Shown in pieces: positions 6,731-15,774 of a stretch of 35,632 bases of DNA. Numbering within the stretch: the first letter of the stretch is position 1; each line of letters begins with the position of its first letter. The notes beneath the pieces are model-generated. The model made no database searches. It was given only the letters and a program-made list of their open reading frames with translations, and was not told the DNA's origin. Source of the stretch: a candidate division WOR-3 bacterium (GTDB lineage Bacteria > Hydrothermota > Tepidihabitantia > SM23-42); assembly GCA_011052815.1 (NCBI GenBank), contig DRIG01000064.1:1-35632 (forward strand), read 5' to 3'. Both the position numbers and the translations under genes were made by a program.

Positions 6731-9700
6731 CTATCTTAATTTCTTTTGGTTATTCTCCTCAGAACGGATTTGTTCGTACACTTCCTTTAAAAGATGCTGT
6801 CCCACAATACGTTGGAATTCCTTATCATTCAAAAACTTCGCTGTGATCTCTTCGTTCTGTTCCATCCGATCGATAAAAAGTCCCTCCAGCGCTTTAAGGA
6901 AAACATAGCTGAAGTTCTCCATTGTATTAGCCAAAGCAGCCTGCCGTAGATCAGAATCGGCTGCTGCATCTTCGCGAATCGAATCGAAGAAGAGCTGATC
7001 TCCGGGCTTGAACTCCGTACCGAAACGCTCATTGAGGATGTCAATCAGTTTGGAGAGTTCTATCTTCTCTCCCCGCACCATACCTGTGCCCACCGATGTT
7101 GGTCCGTCAACCTTGTATTCCACACGTGGTTCCAAAACTATCGATCCTTCGCTGATCTTCTGGAGGCGATAATATTTGAGCGCCACTTCATCATCGAAGT
7201 TATACACTGGTCCGCGGTCACCTCTTGGAAGTTTTGTTAGTAGGAAGCGAATATAGGAGTACAGTTTCTCGAGGTCTGTATCTTGAAATGGAATCACTTG
7301 CGAAAGAAAAGCATATAGATTCCTGTAAGCAACCAGCACCTTCCGGAATTCTTCACGCCTTCCTTCATCAAGTTTGTTGTACCGGTTCACTGCTGGATCG
7401 ATACAAACATTCATTCGCGCATGGTCGGAAGCTGTCTGGTTTCTCTTGGGTTTGTAAAATACCTTACAGAACTCTTCAATCTCAGTCTTGTAGTAGACCT
7501 GATATGCATCAAGTTTTGCCTGGAGATCGTAAAGCTGTTTTGGTTCCGCCCGCTCACCGATCAAGGTTCGTTCGTAATACGGCTGAAATGCCGACAAAAT
7601 CTCTTCCGGCTCGTTGACGAAGTCCAATACGAACGTGTCTTCCTTACCAGGATGGATACGATTGAGGCGCGAAAGCGTCTGGACCGCCTGGATGCCTGAA
7701 AGACGTTTATCTACGTACATCGTGTGGAGAAGTGGCTGATCAAAACCGGTTTGATACTTCTCAGCCACAAGCAATACTTGATATTCATCCGTAGCAAACC
7801 GTTCAGGAAGCTCCTTCTCCCGGATACCGTTATTCATGCTGACTTCAGTATACTCCACATCTGGGATATCCGGGTCGATTACCGTACCGGAAAATGCCAC
7901 CAGTGTCTTTATGCCCTTGTAGCCTTTCTCAGCAATGTACTTATCGAAGGCCTGTTTATAGCGCACGGCGTGTAGGCGGCTGGATGTGACTACCATAGCC
8001 TTGGCCCTACCACCGATTTTGTGCATAGTGAAATGTCGGAAATGCTCAACCATAACCTCGGTCTTCTGCGCGATATTATGCGGATGCAGGCTCATGAAAC
8101 GAGCAAGAGCCCGGGCCGCCTTTCGCTTATCCACCTTCGGATCGTCTTCAATGGCCTTCACCAACCGATAATACGTTTTGTAAGTCGTGTAGTTTTGAAG
8201 AACATCAAGTATGAATCCCTCTTCAATAGCTTGCCGCATACTGTAGATATGGAAAGGTTGTGGCTTGCCGTCCGGTCCGGGGCGGCCGAATACTTCCAAG
8301 GTTTTGTACTTAGGTGTGGCGGTAAATGCAAAAAAACTAATATTAGGCTGCCGACCACGTTTTAGTATCGTTCTGATAACTTCTTCTTCGTGGTCGAGAG
8401 TACCTTTTTCCTCGGCAATCCTTCGTGCTTCTTCCCTAATGGCAGCACCTCCGAGCACGCCCTTCAATTCGACAGCCGTTTCTCCACCTTGTGAACTGTG
8501 GGCTTCATCGATAATCACGGCGTACTTTCGTTTCGGTAAATCCCCGATTTTTTCAGTCACGAAAGGGAATTTCTGGAGGGTGGTGACGATTATGGGAACT
8601 CCTGTAGCAAGAGCATGCGCAAGCTGAGCAGAGTCTTTGTCGATCTTCTGGACTACTCCTTGTTTATGCTCAAACTGGTATATGGTATTCTGAAGCTGCT
8701 GGTCGAGCACAACCCGGTCGGTCACCACGATAATCGAATCAAAAACCTTTTCGTCATGCTCGTCGTACAGACTCGCCAAGCGGTGGGCGAGCCACGCAAT
8801 GGAATTGCTTTTCCCACTGCCCGCTGAATGCTGCACCAGATAATTATTGCCCGTACCCTCTTCGCGGGCCGCCCTAACCATCTTACGCACACAGTCGAGC
8901 TGATGGTAGCGAGGAAATATCATCACCTCACGCTTCACCCTCTTCCCACCAAGTCTCTTTTCTTCGATCTGGAGATGGATGAACCGCGCCAGAATATCGA
9001 GGAAACTATGACGTTCGAGCACTTCTTCCCAAAGGTAGGATGTTTTGTACCCACTAGGGTTATCCGGATTGCCCGCCCCGAAGTCGCGTCCCTTGTTAAA
9101 GGGAAGAAAATGTGTATTCCTACCCAAAAGGCGTGTGGTCATATAAACTTCATCCGTATCAACCACAAAGTGGACCAACGTTCGTTTTTTGAAGTGAAAT
9201 ATCAGGTCGTTCGGATCGCGGTTGTTCTTGTACTGAATAACACCATCCCGCCAAGTTTGGCCGGTCATGGGATTCTTAAGTTCTGCAGTTGCGACCGGGA
9301 TGCCGTTGAGGCTCAAAACCACATCCAGCGTATTGCCGTACCGGTTTGAGTAACGGAGCTGGCGCGTGATAGTGAAACGGTTGGCGTCGTATAATTTCTG
9401 CGTATCCGGGTTGAGGCCGCTTGCCGGGGCAAAGTAGGCCACGCGAAACAGTTTTCCGAAGCACTTAAATCCGTGACGCAAAACGGACAGACACCCCTCA
9501 TGCTCAGAGTTGAGTGCCCGGCATAGATCGTCAAGCAATGTCTCCTCGGCCTTGTCCTTTTGAAGTTTCTCGAGGTACACCCATTCTTTGGGCTGGGTCT
9601 CTCGGATGAAGGCAAGAACATCTTGCGGAAACAGCCCCCGCTCCAGATCGAACGCCTCGCGGTTACCTCTTTCGTAGCCGCCCACAGTTACGAGGTGATG

Positions 9701-9745
9701 TTCGATGGCAGATTCAAAAGCCTGTTCTGTGTACTTACCCGGCAT
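6731..9745 (-). CDS. hsdR: type I restriction enzyme R subunit
   Basis: 1004 aa from ATG at 9745 (GTG at 9763 is possible, but the ATG has GGAGAGG 9 nt ahead). Nuclease domain: D141 in NTLDVV and ATAELKNP with E155/K157. Then helicase: Walker A HSAGSGKS (306-313), DEAH (413-416), TATP (475-478) and a second RecA domain with QTLSRLNRI. It moves along DNA with HsdM/HsdS and cuts unmethylated DNA at a distance. Its ATG overlaps the TAA of the DUF4411 gene (TAATG). Full length for the family. Confidence 0.95.
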   Translation of the reverse strand: MPGKYTEQAFESAIEHHLVTVGGYERGNREAFDLERGLFPQDVLAFIRETQPKEWVYLEKLQKDKAEETLLDDLCRALNSEHEGCLSVLRHGFKCFGKLFRVAYFAPASGLNPDTQKLYDANRFTITRQLRYSNRYGNTLDVVLSLNGIPVATAELKNPMTGQTWRDGVIQYKNNRDPNDLIFHFKKRTLVHFVVDTDEVYMTTRLLGRNTHFLPFNKGRDFGAGNPDNPSGYKTSYLWEEVLERHSFLDILARFIHLQIEEKRLGGKRVKREVMIFPRYHQLDCVRKMVRAAREEGTGNNYLVQHSAGSGKSNSIAWLAHRLASLYDEHDEKVFDSIIVVTDRVVLDQQLQNTIYQFEHKQGVVQKIDKDSAQLAHALATGVPIIVTTLQKFPFVTEKIGDLPKRKYAVIIDEAHSSQGGETAVELKGVLGGAAIREEARRIAEEKGTLDHEEEVIRTILKRGRQPNISFFAFTATPKYKTLEVFGRPGPDGKPQPFHIYSMRQAIEEGFILDVLQNYTTYKTYYRLVKAIEDDPKVDKRKAARALARFMSLHPHNIAQKTEVMVEHFRHFTMHKIGGRAKAMVVTSSRLHAVRYKQAFDKYIAEKGYKGIKTLVAFSGTVIDPDIPDVEYTEVSMNNGIREKELPERFATDEYQVLLVAEKYQTGFDQPLLHTMYVDKRLSGIQAVQTLSRLNRIHPGKEDTFVLDFVNEPEEILSAFQPYYERTLIGERAEPKQLYDLQAKLDAYQVYYKTEIEEFCKVFYKPKRNQTASDHARMNVCIDPAVNRYNKLDEGRREEFRKVLVAYRNLYAFLSQVIPFQDTDLEKLYSYIRFLLTKLPRGDRGPVYNFDDEVALKYYRLQKISEGSIVLEPRVEYKVDGPTSVGTGMVRGEKIELSKLIDILNERFGTEFKPGDQLFFDSIREDAAADSDLRQAALANTMENFSYVFLKALEGLFIDRMEQNEEITAKFLNDKEFQRIVGQHLLKEVYEQIRSEENNQKKLR

Positions 9746-10269
9746 TAACCTGAACCTCTCCACTCGAAACAGATCGCCAAATCCTTAAGCATAGAAAAGG
9801 TATCCTTGTAAGTTACATTGAAATGCGCGCAAACGTCTGGCAGCAGGATCCGGCTTCTTGATTGGGGCCGAGGTTGCTCATTCGTGATGACCGTCGCGTC
9901 GTGAACCATCGCATAGGCCACAAGCCAGCCATCCGCTTCAGTCGCGAACTTGGCCTTGGCTTGATCGGAATACTGCGCATTCCGCTGCACCCAGAGCATA
10001 ATCATTTCATAATTTGATATTACGGCTTTGTCGTCCGTACCCTTGAAAAATTCGGACGGCAAGTCGCTTCTCACCCATTGAACAAGGTCCTCCGTAGGGC
10101 GTCCGCTCAACAGCTCTGTTCTGACCCTGTCGATACTGCAAACATTACCTTCACCATGATGATGAATCAGACTGTCCCAAAATCCGGGGCATATCGCAAA
10201 AGCGTAATAGCTGTTCTTTGCTGCAATAAATACGTCTGAATCCAACACGTAGGGGCAATTCATGCTCAT
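9745..10269 (-). CDS. DUF4411 PIN-domain toxin
   Basis: 174 aa. Starts YVLDSDVFIAAKNSYY with the first PIN Asp residues; later ATEADGWLVAYAMVHDATVITNE gives the remaining acidic residues. DUF4411 proteins are usually paired with an XRE/ImmA-IrrE protein, exactly as here: the ATG overlaps the upstream TGA by 4 nt. PIN toxins cleave RNA. Sitting inside the type I operon, it may serve as a back-up that kills or arrests cells when restriction is disturbed; that role is inference. Confidence 0.85.
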   Translation of the reverse strand: MSMNCPYVLDSDVFIAAKNSYYAFAICPGFWDSLIHHHGEGNVCSIDRVRTELLSGRPTEDLVQWVRSDLPSEFFKGTDDKAVISNYEMIMLWVQRNAQYSDQAKAKFATEADGWLVAYAMVHDATVITNEQPRPQSRSRILLPDVCAHFNVTYKDTFSMLKDLAICFEWRGSG

Positions 10270-11414
10270 GGCAGACTTACTCCTAAACGAGAGGCATATT
10301 CTTGAAAAGTGCCGCCTCGCAACCCAACCAGATCATAGGCTTCCTTGAAGCTCAATCGTCCCTCTTTTGCAGCACGGATAACGTGCAAGGCGAATCTTTC
10401 GCCGACGCGCAAGTTCTGATTGTTGTAAAAATCGCCCCCTCCTCCAGCAGGACGGCGCCAGTACTCCTGTTCTGTGTATTCTTGGTAGAACTCAAAAAAG
10501 GTTTTTCGCCCTACCAAGCGCAGGTCCATCGCTCGGCGACCGGCTACAATAGGGCTGACTTTGAAACGCCGGGCAATGGCCTCGAACGGCATGGCTTCGT
10601 GCCGGATTTCCCGCCAGTACTCTTTCAGCTCCCAAGCGGGGATCAGGAACTCGGCTGCCGCCCGATCACACCACGACTCAATCCTTTGCGACGGCCGGAA
10701 TATCAGACCCGTATTGGTCAACGCGCTTTGTCCCAACCAGATATGCGCCAGTTCGTGTGCCAAGGTGAACATCTGTGCAGATTTCGCGTCAGCTCCATTA
10801 ACAAAAATAAGAGGAGCGTACTCGTCGCTGAGGGCAAAACCGCGAAATTCCTCAACGTTCAACTTGCGGTGGGTGTTATTTCCCACAATACCATTGATAA
10901 CCGCCATAATGCCCAGTTCTTCTACGGCTCGTCGCAGTTTTCCAACTGCTTCCGTCCATGTGGGGACTTGGGCAGCCCACTCTTTCTCAAATCCTATAAC
11001 TCGCCGCATCTCCTGTCCTACTGCTTCTGGATCATCGCGCAGTCGAGCGCTCCCCACCAACTCCACTGGGTCCGCTCCGCACTCGATCAATTCCTCCCGA
11101 AGCCATGCTTGCCGCCGTTGCATCGCGTAGATCGTATCGAGAAGGTCCGGACTTGGGTACCTGAATCCCTCGTCCCGGATTGTGCGTAAGTCAGGAATCG
11201 GAATTCGTTCCTCTGGAGGTTCAGGAAGAAACAGGTAACCTAAAGGTACGCGGACAAAATTGGCGTAGGCCTCGAGCTGCTTGAGTGTTGGTTTGACATC
11301 ACCGCTCTCCCACTGATCAATCTTAGGAAACCTTCTGCGCAGGCTGGCCATGCTCCGGCCTGCCCGCTCCCGTGCCCATCGTAAGAGTTCCGGTTTGACC
11401 TCAATGCGCCTCAC
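10266..11414 (-). CDS. XRE regulator fused to ImmA/IrrE-type metallopeptidase (antitoxin of DUF4411)
   Basis: 382 aa. Residues 5-65 form a helix-turn-helix (SLRRRFPKIDQWESGDVKPT). The peptidase motif HELAH is at 220-224 with a downstream acidic helix (ESWCDRAAAEFLIP), the classic ImmA/IrrE zinc site. Together with the next gene it forms a known antitoxin-toxin pair. Overlaps hsdS and the toxin gene by 4 nt (ATGA), so all are one transcript. Confidence 0.88.
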   Translation of the reverse strand: MRRIEVKPELLRWARERAGRSMASLRRRFPKIDQWESGDVKPTLKQLEAYANFVRVPLGYLFLPEPPEERIPIPDLRTIRDEGFRYPSPDLLDTIYAMQRRQAWLREELIECGADPVELVGSARLRDDPEAVGQEMRRVIGFEKEWAAQVPTWTEAVGKLRRAVEELGIMAVINGIVGNNTHRKLNVEEFRGFALSDEYAPLIFVNGADAKSAQMFTLAHELAHIWLGQSALTNTGLIFRPSQRIESWCDRAAAEFLIPAWELKEYWREIRHEAMPFEAIARRFKVSPIVAGRRAMDLRLVGRKTFFEFYQEYTEQEYWRRPAGGGGDFYNNQNLRVGERFALHVIRAAKEGRLSFKEAYDLVGLRGGTFQEYASRLGVSLP

Positions 11415-12727
11415 GCCACCTCCTCTCGTACATCTATTTTACCCGTAACACAGGCGGAAATCAAGGCCGTTCGGTACTCACGGAGCAGTTCGATGGATTT
11501 CCTGATCTTCTCAATCAGTGCGTCAATCCGCGCTGTTTCCCGGTCCAGGAATGCGGCAATAGCGCGTTGTTCGTCAACAGGAGGCGCTACCAGATAAACT
11601 GCGCCCAATTTGTCTCGACTCAGCTCTTGAAAAGTCGAACCTTGTCCCCAAGATTCCAACTCTTGCCTTGCTGTTAGCAGCTGATAGTAAAAGAACCGCG
11701 TTTCATCCTTGGTGTGGAATACCAAACAACGGCATCCTTGATTCGTACATAGGGGTACGGCGGCAATTGCAAGGTGACCTATTGGGGCCCGTGTGGATAA
11801 CACCAAGCTACCGGCTGGTGCAAGTGTTGTTCCACAACTATTGTAGCCATCTTCGGTAATCATCCTCCGAGTAGAAAACAATGTATCACCTTGTAAACTG
11901 CCTAAATCATCCGGAGTTGCCCATGGAATATCTCCATCCCAGTATGATGGCTCACCACTTTTGGGCGTTGAGCCGTTTAGAATTCTGAATACGCGTTTGA
12001 GGGTTTTTACCTCCCAATGCTCCGGAATCTCCCCCAGCCACTCGATGCCGGAGTCTTTCATTTTGACGTTGGGGTTGAGTCCTTTGGTGACGGCGTGGCT
12101 GATGCCAGCGGCGCGCTTCTCTTGCAATAGCTCAATCTGACGCTCTTTCTTTTCTATCAATACATCAATTCGCACCGTTTCCCGGTCGAGAAACGCGGCA
12201 ATGGCACGTTGTTCGTCTACCGGTGGGAATAGGACGGGGATATGGTTCATTTTGTCCTGCGTCAACTTGTCCCTCGTTGTACCATCAATAAAGGCAGCGT
12301 AATCTGTCATATTCAACACGTGGACGAGATAACGTGGTTCAGTGCTCCGCAGAGCTCGAAGAACATGAATATGGTTGTTGACCCAAACCTTGCCGGTTAC
12401 GAAAAAGGCTACATCTTTGAATCTCTCAAAAAAGGGGGCTCCATCTTCTCCCAACAAGACGAGCTTTTCGTCGAATAGCCAGTCGTTCAAATAGTCAACG
12501 ATGCCATTTGCTCCCCAGTAAGGGTATTCTCCCTGCATTCGGCCTCGTTGCTCCGCATTGAGTGGAATACGACGACCGTCAAGACATCGGGTTACATACT
12601 TGAGTCGTTTTATCTCCCAATGTTCCGGAATCTCGCCCAGCCACTCGATGCCAGAGTCCTTGTATCGCGGATAGGGGCGATAGCGCCGGGCCGTGGTCTG
12701 AGTGCCATGCGCAACGGCGGGCCTCAT
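11411..12727 (-). CDS. hsdS: type I restriction enzyme specificity subunit
   Basis: 438 aa from the ATG at 12727, which overlaps the previous gene's stop by 4 nt; an upstream GTG-type extension would only read through that gene in another frame. Two target-recognition domains, each preceded by KDSGIEWLGEIPEHWE (near residues 25 and 220) and closed by a coiled-coil spacer with PPVDEQRAIAAFLDRET. The two spacer halves are near-duplicates. It sets the DNA sequence methylated and cut. Only a search could reveal the site. Confidence 0.93.
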   Translation of the reverse strand: MRPAVAHGTQTTARRYRPYPRYKDSGIEWLGEIPEHWEIKRLKYVTRCLDGRRIPLNAEQRGRMQGEYPYWGANGIVDYLNDWLFDEKLVLLGEDGAPFFERFKDVAFFVTGKVWVNNHIHVLRALRSTEPRYLVHVLNMTDYAAFIDGTTRDKLTQDKMNHIPVLFPPVDEQRAIAAFLDRETVRIDVLIEKKERQIELLQEKRAAGISHAVTKGLNPNVKMKDSGIEWLGEIPEHWEVKTLKRVFRILNGSTPKSGEPSYWDGDIPWATPDDLGSLQGDTLFSTRRMITEDGYNSCGTTLAPAGSLVLSTRAPIGHLAIAAVPLCTNQGCRCLVFHTKDETRFFYYQLLTARQELESWGQGSTFQELSRDKLGAVYLVAPPVDEQRAIAAFLDRETARIDALIEKIRKSIELLREYRTALISACVTGKIDVREEVA

Positions 12728-13323
12728 TTCGTCACCCCTGTCTGCCGCGCTGCTTCGCTCTGCGGCCTGCCTGTCGGGCACACGGGCGCAGGCAGGTCCG
12801 CGAGCATGTCGGCAATTCCCACAGGCTCGCCCAGCGGCTCTCCTGCTATGAACCACCGCACCGTTCCTTGGCCTTTGTTGTTGACATCCAGGATCAGAAA
12901 GACGCCGACCTTATAACGGTATTCGCCGCGCGGATCAGTGAAGCCTTGCAGCTTATTAATGTCCCTTTCGTTGTCGGCGGAGCAATTCCTGGCGTTCGAC
13001 TTCTTTACTTCGATGACCAACAGATTGTTGTCCTGAACTCCTCGCTTGTGGATGATAATATCCGGGTAAACGGTAACCGCATCCAGGTCATCGGAACGGC
13101 AGTCCGTTGGGCCAACGGGGAGACGCTTCGTCTCGTTGCCTTGTCGGTTGTACTCACAATCCACATTATAATCCGGGAAGGCTTCGTGGAGATGTTCTGC
13201 GAGACAATGCGTGATCGATCGCTCGTTGACGTTGAGGCCGAGCAGATCGCCGTCCTTACTCAGGAAACCCACGAGGGCGGAACGGAAGCGATCACGAACC
13301 TCAGGTGGAACGCCGCCGTTCAT
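12724..13323 (-). CDS. PD-(D/E)XK nuclease-like accessory gene of the type I locus
   Basis: 199 aa. Core DIIIHKRG...NLLVIEVKKS has the D and ExK of a restriction-nuclease fold; an N-terminal Glu (around residue 35-45) may complete it. Overlaps hsdM and hsdS by 4 nt. The last 30 codons are an inserted GC-rich palindrome (CCTGCCTG at 12766-12773 with CAGGCAGG at 12789-12796), giving a Pro/Arg/Gln-rich tail unlike the body. Similar small genes occur within other type I loci; their job is not known to me. Confidence 0.7.
   Translation of the reverse strand: MNGGVPPEVRDRFRSALVGFLSKDGDLLGLNVNERSITHCLAEHLHEAFPDYNVDCEYNRQGNETKRLPVGPTDCRSDDLDAVTVYPDIIIHKRGVQDNNLLVIEVKKSNARNCSADNERDINKLQGFTDPRGEYRYKVGVFLILDVNNKGQGTVRWFIAGEPLGEPVGIADMLADLPAPVCPTGRPQSEAARQTGVTK
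12766..12796. repeat. palindrome inserted in the 3' end of the nuclease-like gene
   Basis: CCTGCCTG and CAGGCAGG separated by 15 bp. The sequence is of a kind often dispersed in genomes and here encodes the tail of the gene without breaking the frame. Confidence 0.55.
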
Positions 13324-15332
13324 TCCGTCACCTCCGCGAGCATGTCCGCGATTTCCTGCTCAATCTTCTTCAAGTCGGCTTCGATTTCCTCCAGTGGTCG
13401 CGGAGGCGTATACTTGTAGAAGTAGCGGTTGAAGTTAATCTCGTAGCCTATTCTTGTCTTGCTGTGATCGATCCAGGCGTCGGGAACATGTGGCAAGACT
13501 TCCCGTTCAAAATAAGCCTGCACATCTTCCTTCAGCGGCACGTTCTCGTAATCGCGCAATTCTGGATCAGGATCGGGATTGCCCTTGGAATCAGTGCAGA
13601 TGTCCGCCGTTTCATCCCGCTCCGCCAGCGCCATAAGTATGGCCTTGAAAAGGGACGCTGGGACTTTGATGCTCGCTTTCCTGAACGCCTCTTTCAACAT
13701 CTTCACAAAACGATCGCGGTTCTTGACCACACCCATCCCACTCAAGTCGTTAAGTGCCGATAGGATCGCTTCCTGAAGTCTCTTCCCTTCAGCTATCTCG
13801 GATTCGGCCTTCTTTTTATCCTTGCGCTTCTTACTCGTTGCCAGGTTCAGGAATTGTCTGGTTTCACGTACGCGCGCAAGTCGTTCGTCTGTAACAGTGA
13901 AATTCAACTTCAAAGGTCGCTCTACCGTGATACGCCGGTAGCCGAAGTCCTCGTTATCGAATATCTTGACATACTCTTTTTCCCTAAACTCGCCGTAGAG
14001 GCGGGTGATTTCTTCTCGTTGGTCTTCGCATATCTCGTGGCGCTTCTGGCCCAAACTCTTGCGCATTTTCTTGAAGAAAGTCCTGGCATCCACAAGTTGA
14101 ACTTTGCCTCTGCGCTTCCTTTCCTTCCGGTTCGTAACAATCCAGAGGTAGGTATAGATGCCGGTATTATAGAAAAGCTGGTCGGGCAGGGCGACAATGC
14201 CTTCCAGCCAGTCGTTTTCGATAATCCAGCGACGGATTTCACTCTCGCCAGAGCCTGCACCGCCGGTAAACAAAGGAGACCCGTTGAAAACTATGGCAAG
14301 GCGCGTGCCACCTTCTTTGGGATCCTTCATCTTACTGATCATATGTTGCAGAAAAAGCAAGGACCCATCGTTGATGCGCGGCAGTCCCGCGCCGAAGCGG
14401 CCTCCGAAGCCCTGTTCCTCATGTTCCCGCTTGATAAAATCAGCCTCAGGTTTCCACTCCACACCGAAAGGTGGATTAGCCAACATATAATCAAACTTTT
14501 TATCATGGAAACGGTCTTCCGTGAAACTATCCCCAAAAGCGATGTGATCAATATTATAACCCTTGATCAGCATGTCCGAGCCGCAAATAGCATAGGCCTG
14601 CGGGTTGAAATCCTGTCCAAAGACCTCGAGACGTGCGTCAGGGTTAAGCTCGCGTACATAGCTTTCAGCAACAGAAAGCATCCCTCCGGTGCCGCAGGCA
14701 GGGTCATAAAGAGTTTTAATGATGCGTTTCGTGGTGAGAATATCGGTGTCAGGGAGAAACAGAAGGTCAACCATTAGCCGGATAACTTCGCGCGGCGTGA
14801 AATGGTCGCCCGCTTCTTCGTTACTAGCTTCGTTGAAACGCCTGACAAGTTCCTCAAAGATATAGCCCATCTCTCGGTTGGACACTCTGTCCGGGTGGAG
14901 ATCTATTTCGCAGAACTTTGATACGAGAAGATACAACCGATTGGCTTTGTCGAGTTTGGCAATGTGTTCCTCAAAGCCGAAGTGCTCGATGATCTCGCGG
15001 GCACGACTGGAGAAACCTTTGATGTAGTTCGTAAGATTGGCTGCGATGTTGTTGGGATCACCTTTCAGCTTTTCGAATGTAAAGCGACTCGTGTTGTAAA
15101 ATGGTACACCGGATACCCGACAAAGGATGGGTTCCACGTTTTTAAGCTTGGAGTCTTGCAGCTTCCTGAGCTTGTTCAATACTTTTTCCTTGGTCGGTTC
15201 CAACACGCAGTCAAGCCGCCGAAGGGCTGTCATCGGAAGCATGACATCCTTGTATTGATTCGGCCGATATGGCCCGCGCAGGAGATCTGCAACAGACCAG
15301 ATGAAACTAACCTTTTCACCGAAGTTATTCAC
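13320..15332 (-). CDS. hsdM: type I restriction enzyme methylation subunit
   Basis: 670 aa. Starts MNNFGEKVSFIWSVADLLRG at a GTG with AAGGGAG upstream. Methyltransferase motifs: DPACGTGG (210-217) for SAM, NPPF (286-289) for N6-adenine transfer, and HFTPREVIRLM before them. A charged C-terminal third binds HsdS. The start overlaps a 43-codon leader ORF by 8 nt (GTGAATAA). First main gene of a ten-kb operon with higher GC than the genes around it, which suggests it came in as a block. Confidence 0.95.
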   Translation of the reverse strand: MNNFGEKVSFIWSVADLLRGPYRPNQYKDVMLPMTALRRLDCVLEPTKEKVLNKLRKLQDSKLKNVEPILCRVSGVPFYNTSRFTFEKLKGDPNNIAANLTNYIKGFSSRAREIIEHFGFEEHIAKLDKANRLYLLVSKFCEIDLHPDRVSNREMGYIFEELVRRFNEASNEEAGDHFTPREVIRLMVDLLFLPDTDILTTKRIIKTLYDPACGTGGMLSVAESYVRELNPDARLEVFGQDFNPQAYAICGSDMLIKGYNIDHIAFGDSFTEDRFHDKKFDYMLANPPFGVEWKPEADFIKREHEEQGFGGRFGAGLPRINDGSLLFLQHMISKMKDPKEGGTRLAIVFNGSPLFTGGAGSGESEIRRWIIENDWLEGIVALPDQLFYNTGIYTYLWIVTNRKERKRRGKVQLVDARTFFKKMRKSLGQKRHEICEDQREEITRLYGEFREKEYVKIFDNEDFGYRRITVERPLKLNFTVTDERLARVRETRQFLNLATSKKRKDKKKAESEIAEGKRLQEAILSALNDLSGMGVVKNRDRFVKMLKEAFRKASIKVPASLFKAILMALAERDETADICTDSKGNPDPDPELRDYENVPLKEDVQAYFEREVLPHVPDAWIDHSKTRIGYEINFNRYFYKYTPPRPLEEIEADLKKIEQEIADMLAEVTE

Positions 15333-15456
15333 GGTCTCCCTTCTTTTCTAGCTTCCCGCACAGTCCTTTGAAATACACTGAATTTAAAAAATCCAACATT
15401 TCATCAGCTACATCCCACAATCTTTTTTCAACTTCAGCTATATGATTTTTTGTCAT
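15325..15456 (-). CDS. 43-codon leader ORF ahead of hsdM
   Basis: Starts MTKNHIAEVEKRLWDVADEM and ends in a Lys/Glu-rich tail. It has an excellent AAAGGAGG 7 nt before the ATG and its TAA overlaps the GTG of hsdM by 8 nt, so ribosomes ending here can start hsdM. The phrase VEKRLWDVADEM is like the beginning of other HsdM proteins, so it may be a leftover of an older hsdM or a true leader peptide. Confidence 0.65.
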   Translation of the reverse strand: MTKNHIAEVEKRLWDVADEMLDFLNSVYFKGLCGKLEKKGDRE

Positions 15457-15502
15457 TAACCATCCTCCTTTTCCCTATCGTACTCCAAGCACCACCTTAA
15501 TA

Positions 15503-15530
15503 AATTTACACTTTTTTAACATTATGTCAA
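15503..15530 (-). promoter_or_regulatory. second promoter of the hsd operon
   Basis: Minus strand: TTGACA (15530-15525), 16 nt, TAAATT (15508-15503). It lies downstream of the module D hairpin, so it could express hsdM when the hairpin stops transcripts from the first promoter. It matches the promoter of the DUF4139 gene (26229-26256) at 23 of 28 positions. Confidence 0.6.
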
Positions 15531-15561
15531 CTGTTTTCAATTTTCATATCTTACAAAAAAA

Positions 15562-15603
15562 AAGGTATGGCTTCAGCAGACGTGCTGCTGAAGTTCATAC
15601 CTT
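15562..15603 (-). ncRNA. leader hairpin/terminator of module D
   Basis: Read leftwards: AAGGTATG, inner stem CTTCAGCAG/CTGCTGAAG, CATACCTT followed by ten T in all. This is the form of a strong intrinsic terminator about 60 nt after the start of transcription, before the hsd operon. Either a premature stop that is relieved under some condition, or the source of a tiny RNA. Confidence 0.75.
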
Positions 15604-15619
15604 CTCTTTTCTTCTCTTT

Positions 15620-15647
15620 ATTATACCAACTATTCCCCACCTGTCAA
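15620..15647 (-). promoter_or_regulatory. sigma70-type promoter of module D
   Basis: Minus strand: TTGACA (15647-15642), 16 nt, TATAAT (15625-15620), extended -10 TGG. Inverted repeat 15651-15670 just upstream. Nearly identical to module B over about 110 bp. Confidence 0.8.
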
Positions 15648-15690
15648 GGGGAAATTAGTTTCGAAATTTCAGGGGTAAGGCCACTAATGT

Positions 15691-15728
15691 CACTCCGTCA
15701 TTCTGGTAATTACCAGAATGACGGATTG
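15691..15728. repeat. 38-bp palindrome (TCATTCTGG family), copy 2
   Basis: CACTCCGTCATTCTGGTAA followed directly by TTACCAGAATGACGGATTG. One arm base differs from perfect pairing. Same element as 1801-1838. Confidence 0.75.
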
Positions 15729-15774
15729 TGGTCGTGTTGTAAAGATCCGACTTCGTGGTTTTTTTAAAATAACG

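Noticed and set aside
8828-9349. 173-codon rightward open frame
   Set aside because: Antisense to hsdR.
10302-11189. 295-codon rightward open frame
   Set aside because: Antisense to the XRE/ImmA gene, which has clear motifs; composition is a mirror of GC-rich coding sequence.
13854-14777. 307-codon rightward open frame
   Set aside because: Lies wholly opposite hsdM, including its catalytic motifs; no start signal.
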